Assembly: GCA_022560555.1 (NCBI GenBank)
Contig: JADFSZ010000127.1
Coordinates: forward strand, 1-5,172
Source: PVC group bacterium
Lineage (GTDB): Bacteria; GCA-001730085; JADFSZ01
Direction of reading: 5' to 3'
Length of the DNA: 5,172 nt
Shown one piece after another: positions 1 through 5,172 of this stretch (its first letter is position 1; every line of letters starts with the position of its first letter). The translations under genes were made by a program, and so were the position numbers. The notes below the pieces were generated by a model. The model did not search any database. It worked only from the letters and a program-made list of their open reading frames with translations, and had not been told where the DNA came from.

Positions 1-463
1 AATATTGACGTACATCAAAAAACTGAATGTACGGCTTATTCTAGAACCCGGACGGTTTATTGCGGGCAATGCCGGGATCTTTGTCACGCGAGTCGAATAC
101 GTGAAAAAAACAGGGAAGAAAAACTTTGTGATCGTGGACGGAGCGATGAATGATCTCATTCGGCCAAGCCTTTATGAAGCCTATCATGAGATTGTTCCCG
201 TGAAGAAAACAAAAGGGGCCATAGTGGCTGATATTGTTGGGCCGGTATGTGAAACCGGGGATTTCTTTGCCAAGGGGCGGAAAGTTGCCAATGTGAAAGA
301 AGGTGATCTCCTGGCTTGCCTCTCAGCCGGTGCTTATGGTTTTGTGATGGCATCAAACTACAATACCCGCCCAAGAGTACCGGAAGTTTTTGTGGACAAA
401 AATAAAATGCGTGTGATCCGGCGCCGGGAACGCGTCGAGGATCTTTTAAGACTGGAATATTGA
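1..463 (+). CDS. lysA: Diaminopimelate decarboxylase, C-terminal part (5' end outside window)
   Basis: LysA is a PLP enzyme that decarboxylates meso-diaminopimelate to L-lysine in the cytoplasm, the last step of the DAP pathway. The reading frame is open from the left edge, so this is the last ~150 residues of a family usually near 410-420 aa. Visible motifs are EPGR (nt 44-55, PLP phosphate region), VDGAMNDLIRP, the CETGD motif whose Cys (nt 248-250) is the active-site residue donated by the partner subunit, and GAYGF (nt 329-343) followed by YNTRPRVPEV, all diagnostic of LysA rather than ornithine/arginine decarboxylases. The TTG at 5 is an internal Leu codon, not a start. The C-terminal tail RRRERVEDLLRLEY is typical. 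The stop lies 20 nt before dapF, so the two genes are probably co-transcribed. No truncation or frameshift is seen within the visible part. Confidence 0.96.
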   Translation, partial: ILTYIKKLNVRLILEPGRFIAGNAGIFVTRVEYVKKTGKKNFVIVDGAMNDLIRPSLYEAYHEIVPVKKTKGAIVADIVGPVCETGDFFAKGRKVANVKEGDLLACLSAGAYGFVMASNYNTRPRVPEVFVDKNKMRVIRRRERVEDLLRLEY

Positions 464-468
464 TTTTT

Positions 469-475
469 GAGGAAG
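469..475 (+). promoter_or_regulatory. Ribosome binding site deciding the dapF start
   Basis: GAGGAAG lies 8 nt before the ATG at 484. It supports that ATG over the in-frame TTG at 460, which overlaps the lysA stop and would add eight residues (MIFEEETF) not expected in DapF. Confidence 0.75.
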
Positions 476-483
476 AGACTTTT

Positions 484-1305
484 ATGGTAAAAGCAATAGC
501 ATTTACGAAAATGTCCGGAACCGGTAATGATTTTATTATGATCGATAACCGGAAAAAGGTGATCAAACAGAATCTGAATCGTTTAGCTAAGCAGTTGTGT
601 TTTCGTCAACGCGGTATCGGTGCGGATGGCGTGATCTTGCTTGAGAGCTCAAAGAAACATGATTTTCGTATGCGGATTTTTAACGCAGATGGGACAGAAG
701 CTGAAATGTGCGGCAACGGAGCCCGCTGTGTTGCCGAGTTCGCTCGTCATCATCATGTGACAAAAAAGAAAAATATCAATTTCGATACAATGTCCGGCCT
801 TATTCAAGCGGTTTTTACCAAGCGCGGTGTGAAAATATCTTTGGGAATTCCCAAGAAATATAAAAACCGGTTTTCCTTGAAGGGTGTTAAAGGGTCGTTT
901 TATTTCGTGAATACCGGTGTGCCGCACGCCGTCGGCTTTGTGACGTCAAACAAAAAGACGGATGTTATTAACACGGGCCGGAAGATCCGGAGGCATTCGC
1001 ATTTTGCTCCATCCGGAACTAATGTGAATTTTGTTCAGATTCTGAAAAAGAACGAAATCCATGTTCGTACGTATGAACGTGGAGTCGAAGACGAAACGTT
1101 GGCCTGCGGAACAGGGGCATGCGCGAGCGCGGTTGTCGGCATTATTCTTGGAAAATTAAAAAGCCCCGTAAAGGTACGAACGACCGGAGGGGATATTCTT
1201 TATGTTCACTATTCATATCAGGGAAGGCTGAATATTCCTGTATACCTTGAAGGGAAAGTTGTCACAACCTTTCAAGGGCAAGTTGCACTCAATCATACGA
1301 GCTGA
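484..1305 (+). CDS. dapF: Diaminopimelate epimerase
   Basis: DapF interconverts LL-DAP and meso-DAP by a cofactor-independent two-cysteine racemisation; the product feeds both LysA and peptidoglycan synthesis. The 273-aa length is normal. Seen in order: MSGTGNDFI (residues 10-18), RGIGADG (44-50), NADGTEAEMCGNGARC (68-82) with catalytic Cys76, NTGVPHAV (143-150), GTNVNFV (178-184), and RTYERGVEDETLACGTGA (195-212) with the second catalytic Cys208. Both cysteines sit in intact contexts and the two pseudo-symmetric halves are present, so the enzyme should be active. The start is the ATG with a GAGGAAG site upstream; an upstream TTG is possible but less likely. It sits 20 nt after lysA and 22 nt before dapA, in an operon with its pathway neighbours. 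It is Lys/Arg-rich but otherwise ordinary. Confidence 0.97.
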   Translation: MVKAIAFTKMSGTGNDFIMIDNRKKVIKQNLNRLAKQLCFRQRGIGADGVILLESSKKHDFRMRIFNADGTEAEMCGNGARCVAEFARHHHVTKKKNINFDTMSGLIQAVFTKRGVKISLGIPKKYKNRFSLKGVKGSFYFVNTGVPHAVGFVTSNKKTDVINTGRKIRRHSHFAPSGTNVNFVQILKKNEIHVRTYERGVEDETLACGTGACASAVVGIILGKLKSPVKVRTTGGDILYVHYSYQGRLNIPVYLEGKVVTTFQGQVALNHTS

Positions 1306-1313
1306 AATAAATC

Positions 1314-1321
1314 AGAGGAGG
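1314..1321 (+). promoter_or_regulatory. Strong ribosome binding site deciding the dapA start
   Basis: AGAGGAGG is a near-perfect Shine-Dalgarno sequence 6 nt before the ATG at 1328. It fixes the dapA start there; in-frame starts further upstream would overlap the end of dapF and add residues foreign to DapA. Confidence 0.85.
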
Positions 1322-1327
1322 ATCATC

Positions 1328-2218
1328 ATGAAACTGCAAGGAGCTTATGTCGCGCTCGTCACCCCGTTTAAGAATCAAGATGTTGATGAAGCGGCTGTTC
1401 GTGATCTATGCGAATTTGTGATCGCGCAAGGCATAGATGGGATTGTTCCCGCTGGCTGCACAGGAGAGGCGGCAACATTAACACATGACGAACAAAAAAA
1501 ACTTATCAAATTAGTCGTCGAGACCGTTAATAAGCGTGTTCCTGTTATTGCGGGCACAGGTTCTAATAACACAAAAGAATCTTTGGAACTCACAAAATAC
1601 GCCAAGGACGCCGGTGCGGATGCTGCGATGCTTATAACGCCGTACTACAACAAACCGACTCCTCAGGGACAAATCAGGCACTATGAGACTGTAGCCAAGG
1701 CCGTGGATATTCCTATTATTCTTTACAACGTGCCGGGCCGCACCGGTATTTGTATGACGCCCCAGACGATAGCCGAATTGGCTAAAATTGATAATATTGT
1801 CGCGATCAAGGAAGCGAGCGGAAGTTTGGATCAGGTGAGCCAAATTCGTTCGTTATGTGACATTACTGTGCTTTCCGGCGATGATTCGCTGACATTGCCC
1901 ATGATGGCCATTGGGGCGACAGGGGTCATATCGGTTGTCGGGAACATTGTTCCGAAAAAGATTTCACAATTGGTGAAGGCTTTTGCAAATGGACAGTTAG
2001 CGGAAGCTCAAAAAATTCATTATGAGTTAGTTCCTTTGTGCAAGGCCATGTTCATGGAAACCAATCCGCTGCCTGTTAAGACGAGCTTAAACATGATGGG
2101 CAAAATCGAAGCGGAGTTCAGATTGCCTCTTTGTGAAATGAGACCTGAAAATCTTCCAAAACTGGAAAAAGCGTTGAAAGAATCCGGAGTGTTAAGCACT
2201 TCCGGCGTACCGCTGTAA
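1328..2218 (+). CDS. dapA: 4-hydroxy-tetrahydrodipicolinate synthase
   Basis: DapA condenses pyruvate with aspartate semialdehyde, the committed step to DAP and lysine, through a Schiff base on a (beta/alpha)8 barrel; the family is usually a homotetramer. At 296 aa it is full length. Visible are GAYVALVTPF at the N-terminus, AGCTGEAATL (residues 42-51), TPYYNKPTPQG (104-114) with Tyr107, YNVPGRTG (133-140) with Tyr133, and AIKEASGS (159-166) with Schiff-base Lys161, followed by SGDD and GATGVISVVGN. Residue numbers match the E. coli enzyme without gaps up to Lys161. One oddity is Cys44 where E. coli has Thr44 of the Tyr133-Thr44-Tyr107 proton relay; Thr45 is kept. The paralogous families (N-acetylneuraminate lyase, KDG aldolase) are less likely given the pathway neighbours and motifs. 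I see no lysine riboswitch in front of it, and it probably shares the operon transcript. Confidence 0.97.
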   Translation: MKLQGAYVALVTPFKNQDVDEAAVRDLCEFVIAQGIDGIVPAGCTGEAATLTHDEQKKLIKLVVETVNKRVPVIAGTGSNNTKESLELTKYAKDAGADAAMLITPYYNKPTPQGQIRHYETVAKAVDIPIILYNVPGRTGICMTPQTIAELAKIDNIVAIKEASGSLDQVSQIRSLCDITVLSGDDSLTLPMMAIGATGVISVVGNIVPKKISQLVKAFANGQLAEAQKIHYELVPLCKAMFMETNPLPVKTSLNMMGKIEAEFRLPLCEMRPENLPKLEKALKESGVLSTSGVPL

Positions 2219-2236
2219 ACGTTAAGAGGAAACTAT

Positions 2237-3040
2237 ATGGCTAATATTATTGTAACGGGAGTTTTGGGACGCATGGGACGCTTAATCGCGACTTGTGTTT
2301 TGGAGCGATCAACTTTAAAACTTGTCGGTGCCACGGAGCAAGCGGATCATCCTAACATGGGTCAGGATCTTGGTGAACTTCTGGGAAAGGGGAAGCTGGG
2401 GATTTCTGTTTCTTCGGACTTGGACAACATTATTGGGCCGTCTGATGTGATCATTGATTTTACGGCCCCGACCGCCACGTTGAAGCATCTGAACTGCGTC
2501 CAGAAACACAAAAAAGCCATCGTGATAGGTACAACAGCCCTTAGTACGGATGATAAAAAAAATATTCAAAAAGCGGGAGAGAACATCGGTGTGGTTATGG
2601 CCCCGAACATGAGTATTGGTGTCAATCTGCTTTTTAACCTTTTAGGGGATGTCGCGAAGAAGCTTGGGGAAGAGTATGATATTGAAATCACGGAAAAACA
2701 TCATAAATTCAAAAAAGACGCACCGAGCGGGACGGCCGTACGTATGGCAGAAATCGTAGCCGAAGCCCGAGGTAAAAATCTCGATGATGTTGTATGTTAT
2801 GGCCGCAAAGGGTTGGTCGGCGAACGGAAAAAAGGAGAAATCTCCATTCACGCGATTCGCGCGGGAGATATTATCGGCGAACATACTGTGACCTTTGGTG
2901 GTATGGGGGAACGTGTGGAATTGACTCATATTGCTCATAGTCGGGAAACATTTGTTCGAGGAGCTATTTTTGCCGCCGAGTTTATATCCAAGAAAAAAAA
3001 TGGATTTTTTACCATGCAGGATATTCTTAAAGGAATATGA
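2237..3040 (+). CDS. dapB: 4-hydroxy-tetrahydrodipicolinate reductase
   Basis: DapB reduces the DapA product to tetrahydrodipicolinate with NAD(P)H. The 267-aa length is typical. The N-terminal Rossmann fold carries GVLGRMG (residues 8-14), then DFTAP (74-78), GTT (98-100) and APNMSIGVN (122-130). The substrate domain has EKHHKFKKDAPSGTA (153-167), in which His155 and Lys159 correspond to the catalytic His159 and Lys163 of E. coli, then IRAGDIIGEHTV and HIAHSRETFVRGA near the C-terminus. All key residues are present. AGAGGAAA at 2225-2232 is placed correctly for the ATG at 2237, and the gene starts 18 nt after dapA. Its stop overlaps the next start in an ATGA, which suggests translational coupling to the pilin-like gene. 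All eleven arginine codons are CGN, a useful reference for the change seen at the right end of the window. Confidence 0.97.
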   Translation: MANIIVTGVLGRMGRLIATCVLERSTLKLVGATEQADHPNMGQDLGELLGKGKLGISVSSDLDNIIGPSDVIIDFTAPTATLKHLNCVQKHKKAIVIGTTALSTDDKKNIQKAGENIGVVMAPNMSIGVNLLFNLLGDVAKKLGEEYDIEITEKHHKFKKDAPSGTAVRMAEIVAEARGKNLDDVVCYGRKGLVGERKKGEISIHAIRAGDIIGEHTVTFGGMGERVELTHIAHSRETFVRGAIFAAEFISKKKNGFFTMQDILKGI

Positions 3041-3570
3041 TTGTGAAGAAAAAATCTTCCTTGAAGGGTATGACCTTGATTGAACTTTTAGCCATGGTAG
3101 CCGTTATTTCTATTATGAGCGGATTTTTATTTGGAGCATATAATAAATCCAGAGGCATGGGGCAGCGTATCGTCTGTATAGGCAATTTGAAAAGTATGGG
3201 GCAGGCCATGCAACTGTACGCAGAAGATTATCGTTTGCGTTTTCCGCCTAAAGCCAACTGGTATACTTTGCTCCATGAAGACTATTTAGAATCCGACACG
3301 GATGTGTTTGTTTGTCCTGCTGCTTCAAATTTGACGATGGGGACAAATATGGGCTATGGATTGAATTCCGATTTAGATAAAAAATACAGTCCAAACTACA
3401 ACTTGAGAAATACAGGTGTTGTCGCTGAGATAACAGGGGGCTTTGAAACCGATGGGAATACTCTCTCTTCCCGTCATGCGAACGGCTTTAATCTTTTATA
3501 TGGTGACAATAGTGTTCAATGGCATAATACGGCTACTTACAACACAAGCGATTTAACTGACGCGTACTAA
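3037..3570 (+). CDS. Type IV pilin-like / pseudopilin with H-x9-D C-terminal motif
   Basis: This is a 177-aa protein with a class III (prepilin) signal. A short basic leader, [11 protein letters not shown], is followed by [19 protein letters not shown]; prepilin peptidase would cut after Gly11, leaving Met+1 (Phe is usual) and the conserved Glu at +5 (residue 16). The hydrophobic helix runs to about residue 33. Next come an amphipathic stretch with [18 protein letters not shown] (48-65) and a small globular domain with CP at 93-94. The C-terminus has [17 protein letters not shown] (146-162), a form of the H-x9-D-G motif of pilin-like proteins common in PVC-group bacteria, here His147 and Asp157 followed by Asn. 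It would be exported to the inner membrane or assembled into a pseudopilus. No secretion or assembly gene is nearby, so its partner system is unknown. It overlaps dapB by 4 nt, with AAAGGA just upstream, and ends 13 nt before purQ. The family is clear; the role is not. Confidence 0.85.
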   Translation: MIVKKKSSLKGMTLIELLAMVAVISIMSGFLFGAYNKSRGMGQRIVCIGNLKSMGQAMQLYAEDYRLRFPPKANWYTLLHEDYLESDTDVFVCPAASNLTMGTNMGYGLNSDLDKKYSPNYNLRNTGVVAEITGGFETDGNTLSSRHANGFNLLYGDNSVQWHNTATYNTSDLTDAY

Positions 3571-3583
3571 AAGGGAACAAGAA

Positions 3584-4285
3584 ATGAATTATGGCATTGT
3601 TGTTTTCCCAGGATCAAATTGCGATCATGATTGTTATTATGCTCTCAATGATGTCTTAAAGCAGAATGTGAAATTTGTTTGGCACAAGGAAACTAATATT
3701 GATGACATCGATTGCATTGTGCTCCCCGGAGGCTTTTCGTACGGAGACTATCTCAGGACAGGCGCCATCGCGCGTTTTTCTCCCGTGATGAATGAAGTGG
3801 TGAATCACGCCAAAAGAGGAAAACTTATTATCGGGATTTGTAACGGTTTTCAGGTCCTTCTTGAATCCGGGCTATTGCCCGGTGCCATGAAAAGAAATCG
3901 CGACCTTCATTTTATCTGTCGATACGTTCGTTGTAAAGTAGAAAACCCTAATACGATTTTTACCTCCTTGATGCATCAGGACGAGACTTTAAAAATTCCC
4001 ATTGCTCATGGAGAGGGGAATTACTATGCGGACACAGACACTATCCGGCAGCTAACGGATCGCGGGCAGATTATTTTTCGTTATTGTGATGAAACAGGAA
4101 AAGCAACAGATGCATCCAATCCTAACGGTTCTGTTCAAAATATTGCGGGGATATGCAATCAAGAAGGGAATATTTTAGGAATGATGCCTCATCCGGAGAG
4201 ATGTGCCGAAGAAAGCATGGGATCTGTCGATGGGCGCCTCATATTTGAATCCATTACGTCTTTTTTAAAAACAGCGAATGCTTAG
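3584..4285 (+). CDS. purQ: Phosphoribosylformylglycinamidine synthase, glutaminase subunit
   Basis: PurQ is a class I glutamine amidotransferase that releases ammonia from glutamine for PurL, which converts FGAR to FGAM in purine synthesis. The 233 aa fit the stand-alone subunit used in PurS-PurQ-PurL complexes rather than the large fused PurL of enterobacteria. Visible are FPGSNCDHD (residues 8-16), [18 protein letters not shown] (47-64), the nucleophile elbow GICNGFQVL (84-92) with Cys86, the oxyanion-side sequence AHGEGNYY (141-148), and MPHPER (201-206) with His203 and Glu205 completing the triad. The start ATG has AAGGGA 7 nt upstream. purL and purS are not in the window. The gene shares the operon with the DAP genes through the pilin-like gene, although the pathways are unrelated; eight of twelve arginine codons are CGN, as expected for the host. 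Its stop codon lies at the foot of a candidate RNA stem. Confidence 0.97.
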   Translation: MNYGIVVFPGSNCDHDCYYALNDVLKQNVKFVWHKETNIDDIDCIVLPGGFSYGDYLRTGAIARFSPVMNEVVNHAKRGKLIIGICNGFQVLLESGLLPGAMKRNRDLHFICRYVRCKVENPNTIFTSLMHQDETLKIPIAHGEGNYYADTDTIRQLTDRGQIIFRYCDETGKATDASNPNGSVQNIAGICNQEGNILGMMPHPERCAEESMGSVDGRLIFESITSFLKTANA

Positions 4286-4506
4286 GCCTGGATTTTCGTA
4301 GAGGCCTTAGTCTCCGTAGAGTCAAACTCATCGGAAATAATGCACGGGTTTTCCCTGGGTCTGGAACCAGATAAGCTTGTGTCAGATTTTTCAGAACCGA
4401 AGGTTATGGGGAATCTGGCCTTTCAGGGTTCCAGTCTCAGGATGAATGAGTCATGTGTTAAAAAAAACGCGTAGACCAAAATTTATGCGAAACAAAAATC
4501 TTGGCT
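4285..4506 (+). ncRNA. Candidate structured RNA between purQ and panC (family unknown)
   Basis: The ~225 nt gap holds no convincing gene but many paired segments that nest into one rod. Stems read from the sequence, outside to inside: GGCCTGGATTTT (4285-4296) with AAAATCTTGGCT (4495-4506), 11 of 12 positions paired; CGTA (4297-4300) with 4486-4489; GTCT (4310-4313) with 4473-4476; ACTCAT (4326-4331) with ATGAGT (4446-4451); then a bubble of 22 nt against 4 nt; CCTGGGTCTGGAACC (4354-4368) with 4427-4441, 14 of 15 paired; 4381-4392 with 4408-4419, 12 of 12 including wobbles; and AACC-GAA-GGTT at the tip. Short local hairpins (4284-4289 with 4302-4307; 4314-4334) compete with the outer stems. 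The size and long rod with a bubble recall 6S RNA, but I do not recognise its conserved sequence. It could instead be a leader controlling the next gene, because the 3' arm ends 4 nt before the ATG at 4511. The inner stems are the firm part; strand is inferred from context. Confidence 0.5.
4354..4441 (+). repeat. Long imperfect inverted repeat (core hairpin of the RNA candidate)
   Basis: The arms at 4354-4368 and 4427-4441 pair in 14 of 15 positions, with one G-T wobble and one T-T mismatch. They enclose a second 12-bp stem (4381-4392 with 4408-4419) and a four-base-pair hairpin with a GAA loop (4395-4405). No T-run follows, so it does not look like an intrinsic terminator. Confidence 0.75.
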
Positions 4507-4510
4507 GCTG

Positions 4511-5065
4511 ATGATCATAGTTCGATCCATAAAAGAAATGAAAAATCGGGTTCTTAAGGCCAGAAAGAAAAATAAGAAGATTGGGTTTGTGCCCACGATG
4601 GGGGCTTTGCATGAGGGGCATATGAGCCTCATCAGACGGGCCATAAAAGAATGTGGTTTTGTTGTTGTTTTGATTGTTGTTGGGGTTTTTGCCATTCTTA
4701 GAGGATCTGATAGTGAAAGTGCTGGCGATGCTGATTCTGGCGTTATAGTTGCGGTTAGTGACGCTGGTAATGACAGGGACGTTTCCGCTTCCGAAACTCC
4801 TATACAGAGTAAGACTCATACTGTGGAGATATTTCTTTATGGATTTGAGCCTCCTGAGTTAACTATCAATAAAGGGGATACAGTTGTTTGGAAAAACAGA
4901 ATGCCTTCTACTTTCCATACTTTGATTTCTCCTCAACCACCGAGGGAAATAGATATAGGCAGGATAGATCCTATGGGAGAAGGCAGCCACACTTTTGAGG
5001 AGGAAGGTGAGTTTAGGTATTTATCTGTCACCATAGAAATATTCGGGACCATTACAGTAGCATAG
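4511..5065 (+). CDS. panC: Chimeric ORF: PanC N-terminus joined to a membrane-anchored cupredoxin-like domain
   Basis: The gene symbol applies only to the first ~50 residues, which are a clear pantoate-beta-alanine ligase N-terminus: IRSIKEM-like start, then GFVPTMGALHEGHMSLIRRA (residues 25-44) with the ATP-binding His34 and His37. PanC is normally about 280 aa and continues after FVVVS with an IFVNPTQF-type motif; here it changes after FVVV (50-53) to a hydrophobic LIVVGVFAIL helix. A Ser/Asp/Gly-rich linker follows (64-100), then a cupredoxin-like beta domain: VEIFLYGFEPPELTINKGD, VVWKNRMPSTFHT (126-138), SHTFEEEGEFRY and GTITVA at the end. The pantoate-binding and C-terminal parts of PanC are missing, so it cannot make pantothenate. 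The second part has the plan of an anchored secreted cupredoxin as found in many archaea and bacteria. All six arginines after the switch are AGA/AGG. There is no Shine-Dalgarno before the ATG. I infer a join of two unrelated genes, not a working fusion. Confidence 0.7.
   Translation: MIIVRSIKEMKNRVLKARKKNKKIGFVPTMGALHEGHMSLIRRAIKECGFVVVLIVVGVFAILRGSDSESAGDADSGVIVAVSDAGNDRDVSASETPIQSKTHTVEIFLYGFEPPELTINKGDTVVWKNRMPSTFHTLISPQPPREIDIGRIDPMGEGSHTFEEEGEFRYLSVTIEIFGTITVA
4655..4682. other. Probable junction between two unrelated sequences
   Basis: The coding sense passes from PanC to a foreign membrane segment inside a T/G-rich tract built on GTT triplets. Both parents would plausibly contain such a tract, since PanC encodes FVVV here and the membrane helix also needs Val codons. 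Short shared repeats of period three explain both where the join sits and why the frame survives. The exact base cannot be placed. Confidence 0.6.
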
Positions 5066-5116
5066 TTACACAGAGGCTTATAGGGTAGTTCAGCGTAACT
5101 CCAAAAGGACAACATA

Positions 5117-5132
5117 CGAAAGATTTATAAAT
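5117..5132 (+). promoter_or_regulatory. Possible archaeal-type TATA/BRE promoter element
   Basis: CGAAAGATTTATAAAT has a purine/A-rich BRE-like segment directly before a TTTATAAA core (5124-5131). The core centre is about 25 nt before the ATG at 5153, the spacing expected from an archaeal TATA box to a transcription start. AT-rich sequence makes chance matches common, so this is a suggestion only. Confidence 0.3.
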
Positions 5133-5152
5133 GAGTATGCTCTAGAGGAATA

Positions 5153-5172
5153 ATGAGATTTGTGAATAAAAA
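5153..5172 (+). CDS. Possible start of a new gene, cut by the window edge
   Basis: An ATG at 5153 is preceded by AGAGGAA (5144-5150) and reads MRFVNK to the end of the window. Only six complete codons are visible, so no product can be named. Support is the ribosome binding site and the TATA-like element upstream; if the junction in the previous ORF is real, this gene belongs to the second genome. Confidence 0.3.

Noticed and set aside
5-7. TTG at the left edge as a start codon for lysA
   Set aside because: The frame is open to base 2 and the residues belong to the middle of LysA; it is an internal Leu codon of a gene cut by the window.
156-566. Minus-strand ORF of 136 aa
   Set aside because: It lies antisense to lysA and dapF, has no recognisable motifs, and is a shadow of well-supported genes.
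1247-1327. Longer N-terminus for dapA
   Set aside because: It would overlap dapF and ignore the strong AGAGGAGG site; the residues do not match the family.
4284-4310. AGGCCT hairpin right after purQ as an intrinsic terminator
   Set aside because: The stem is only 6 bp with a 12-nt loop and no T-run follows; the same bases pair better with 4495-4506.
4384-4416. Bacterial SRP (4.5S) RNA, because of the GAACCGAAGGTT tip
   Set aside because: The conserved SRP tip (GGAAG-type tetraloop with its asymmetric loop) is not present; the resemblance is limited to a few bases.
4460-4467. Run of eight A residues as a minus-strand terminator tail
   Set aside because: No stable hairpin directly precedes it on the minus strand and no minus-strand gene needs one.
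4451-4819. Minus-strand ORF of 122 aa across the intergenic region and the chimeric ORF
   Set aside because: Its low-complexity Asn/Lys/Thr run mirrors the GTT tract, it has no family resemblance, and it is opposite clear PanC coding sequence.
5064-5100. AGTTAC/GTAACT inverted repeat after the chimeric ORF
   Set aside because: Six base pairs with a 25-nt loop and no T-run are weak and expected by chance.

Overview
The window looks like a piece of a bacterial chromosome from an uncultivated lineage, carrying a tightly packed, single-direction (+) operon for lysine/diaminopimelate (DAP) and purine synthesis. The H-x9-D prepilin in mid-operon and the overall style suggest a PVC/Omnitrophota-like bacterium. 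That assignment is inferred from gene content only; no marker gene is present.

Layout: the 3' end of lysA (DAP decarboxylase), then dapF (DAP epimerase), dapA (dihydrodipicolinate synthase), dapB (dihydrodipicolinate reductase), a type IV pilin-like/pseudopilin gene overlapping dapB by 4 nt, and purQ (glutaminase subunit of FGAM synthetase). Gaps are -4 to 22 nt and most starts have a clear purine-rich ribosome binding site. DapA and DapB make tetrahydrodipicolinate, DapF converts LL-DAP to meso-DAP, and LysA decarboxylates meso-DAP to lysine. The middle steps from tetrahydrodipicolinate to LL-DAP are not encoded here. PurQ supplies ammonia for purine synthesis and would need PurL and PurS from elsewhere.

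After purQ comes about 225 nt without a convincing gene. It is rich in mutually complementary segments that fold on paper into one long rod-like RNA (about 4285-4506) with several stems and a large asymmetric bubble. I cannot assign it to a named family; a 6S-like RNA or a leader of the next gene are hypotheses.

The last part is anomalous. An ORF at 4511-5065 begins as a normal pantothenate synthetase (PanC) through its ATP-binding motif. Inside a GTT-rich stretch near 4655-4682 it changes in frame to a membrane segment, a Ser/Asp-rich linker and a cupredoxin-like domain lacking most copper ligands. Arginine codons switch at the same point from mostly CGN to exclusively AGA/AGG, and an archaeal-looking TATA element and a new start codon follow. 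The simplest reading is that two genomes are joined here, by misassembly or recombination, with the right-hand end perhaps archaeal. A genuine fusion gene is less likely.
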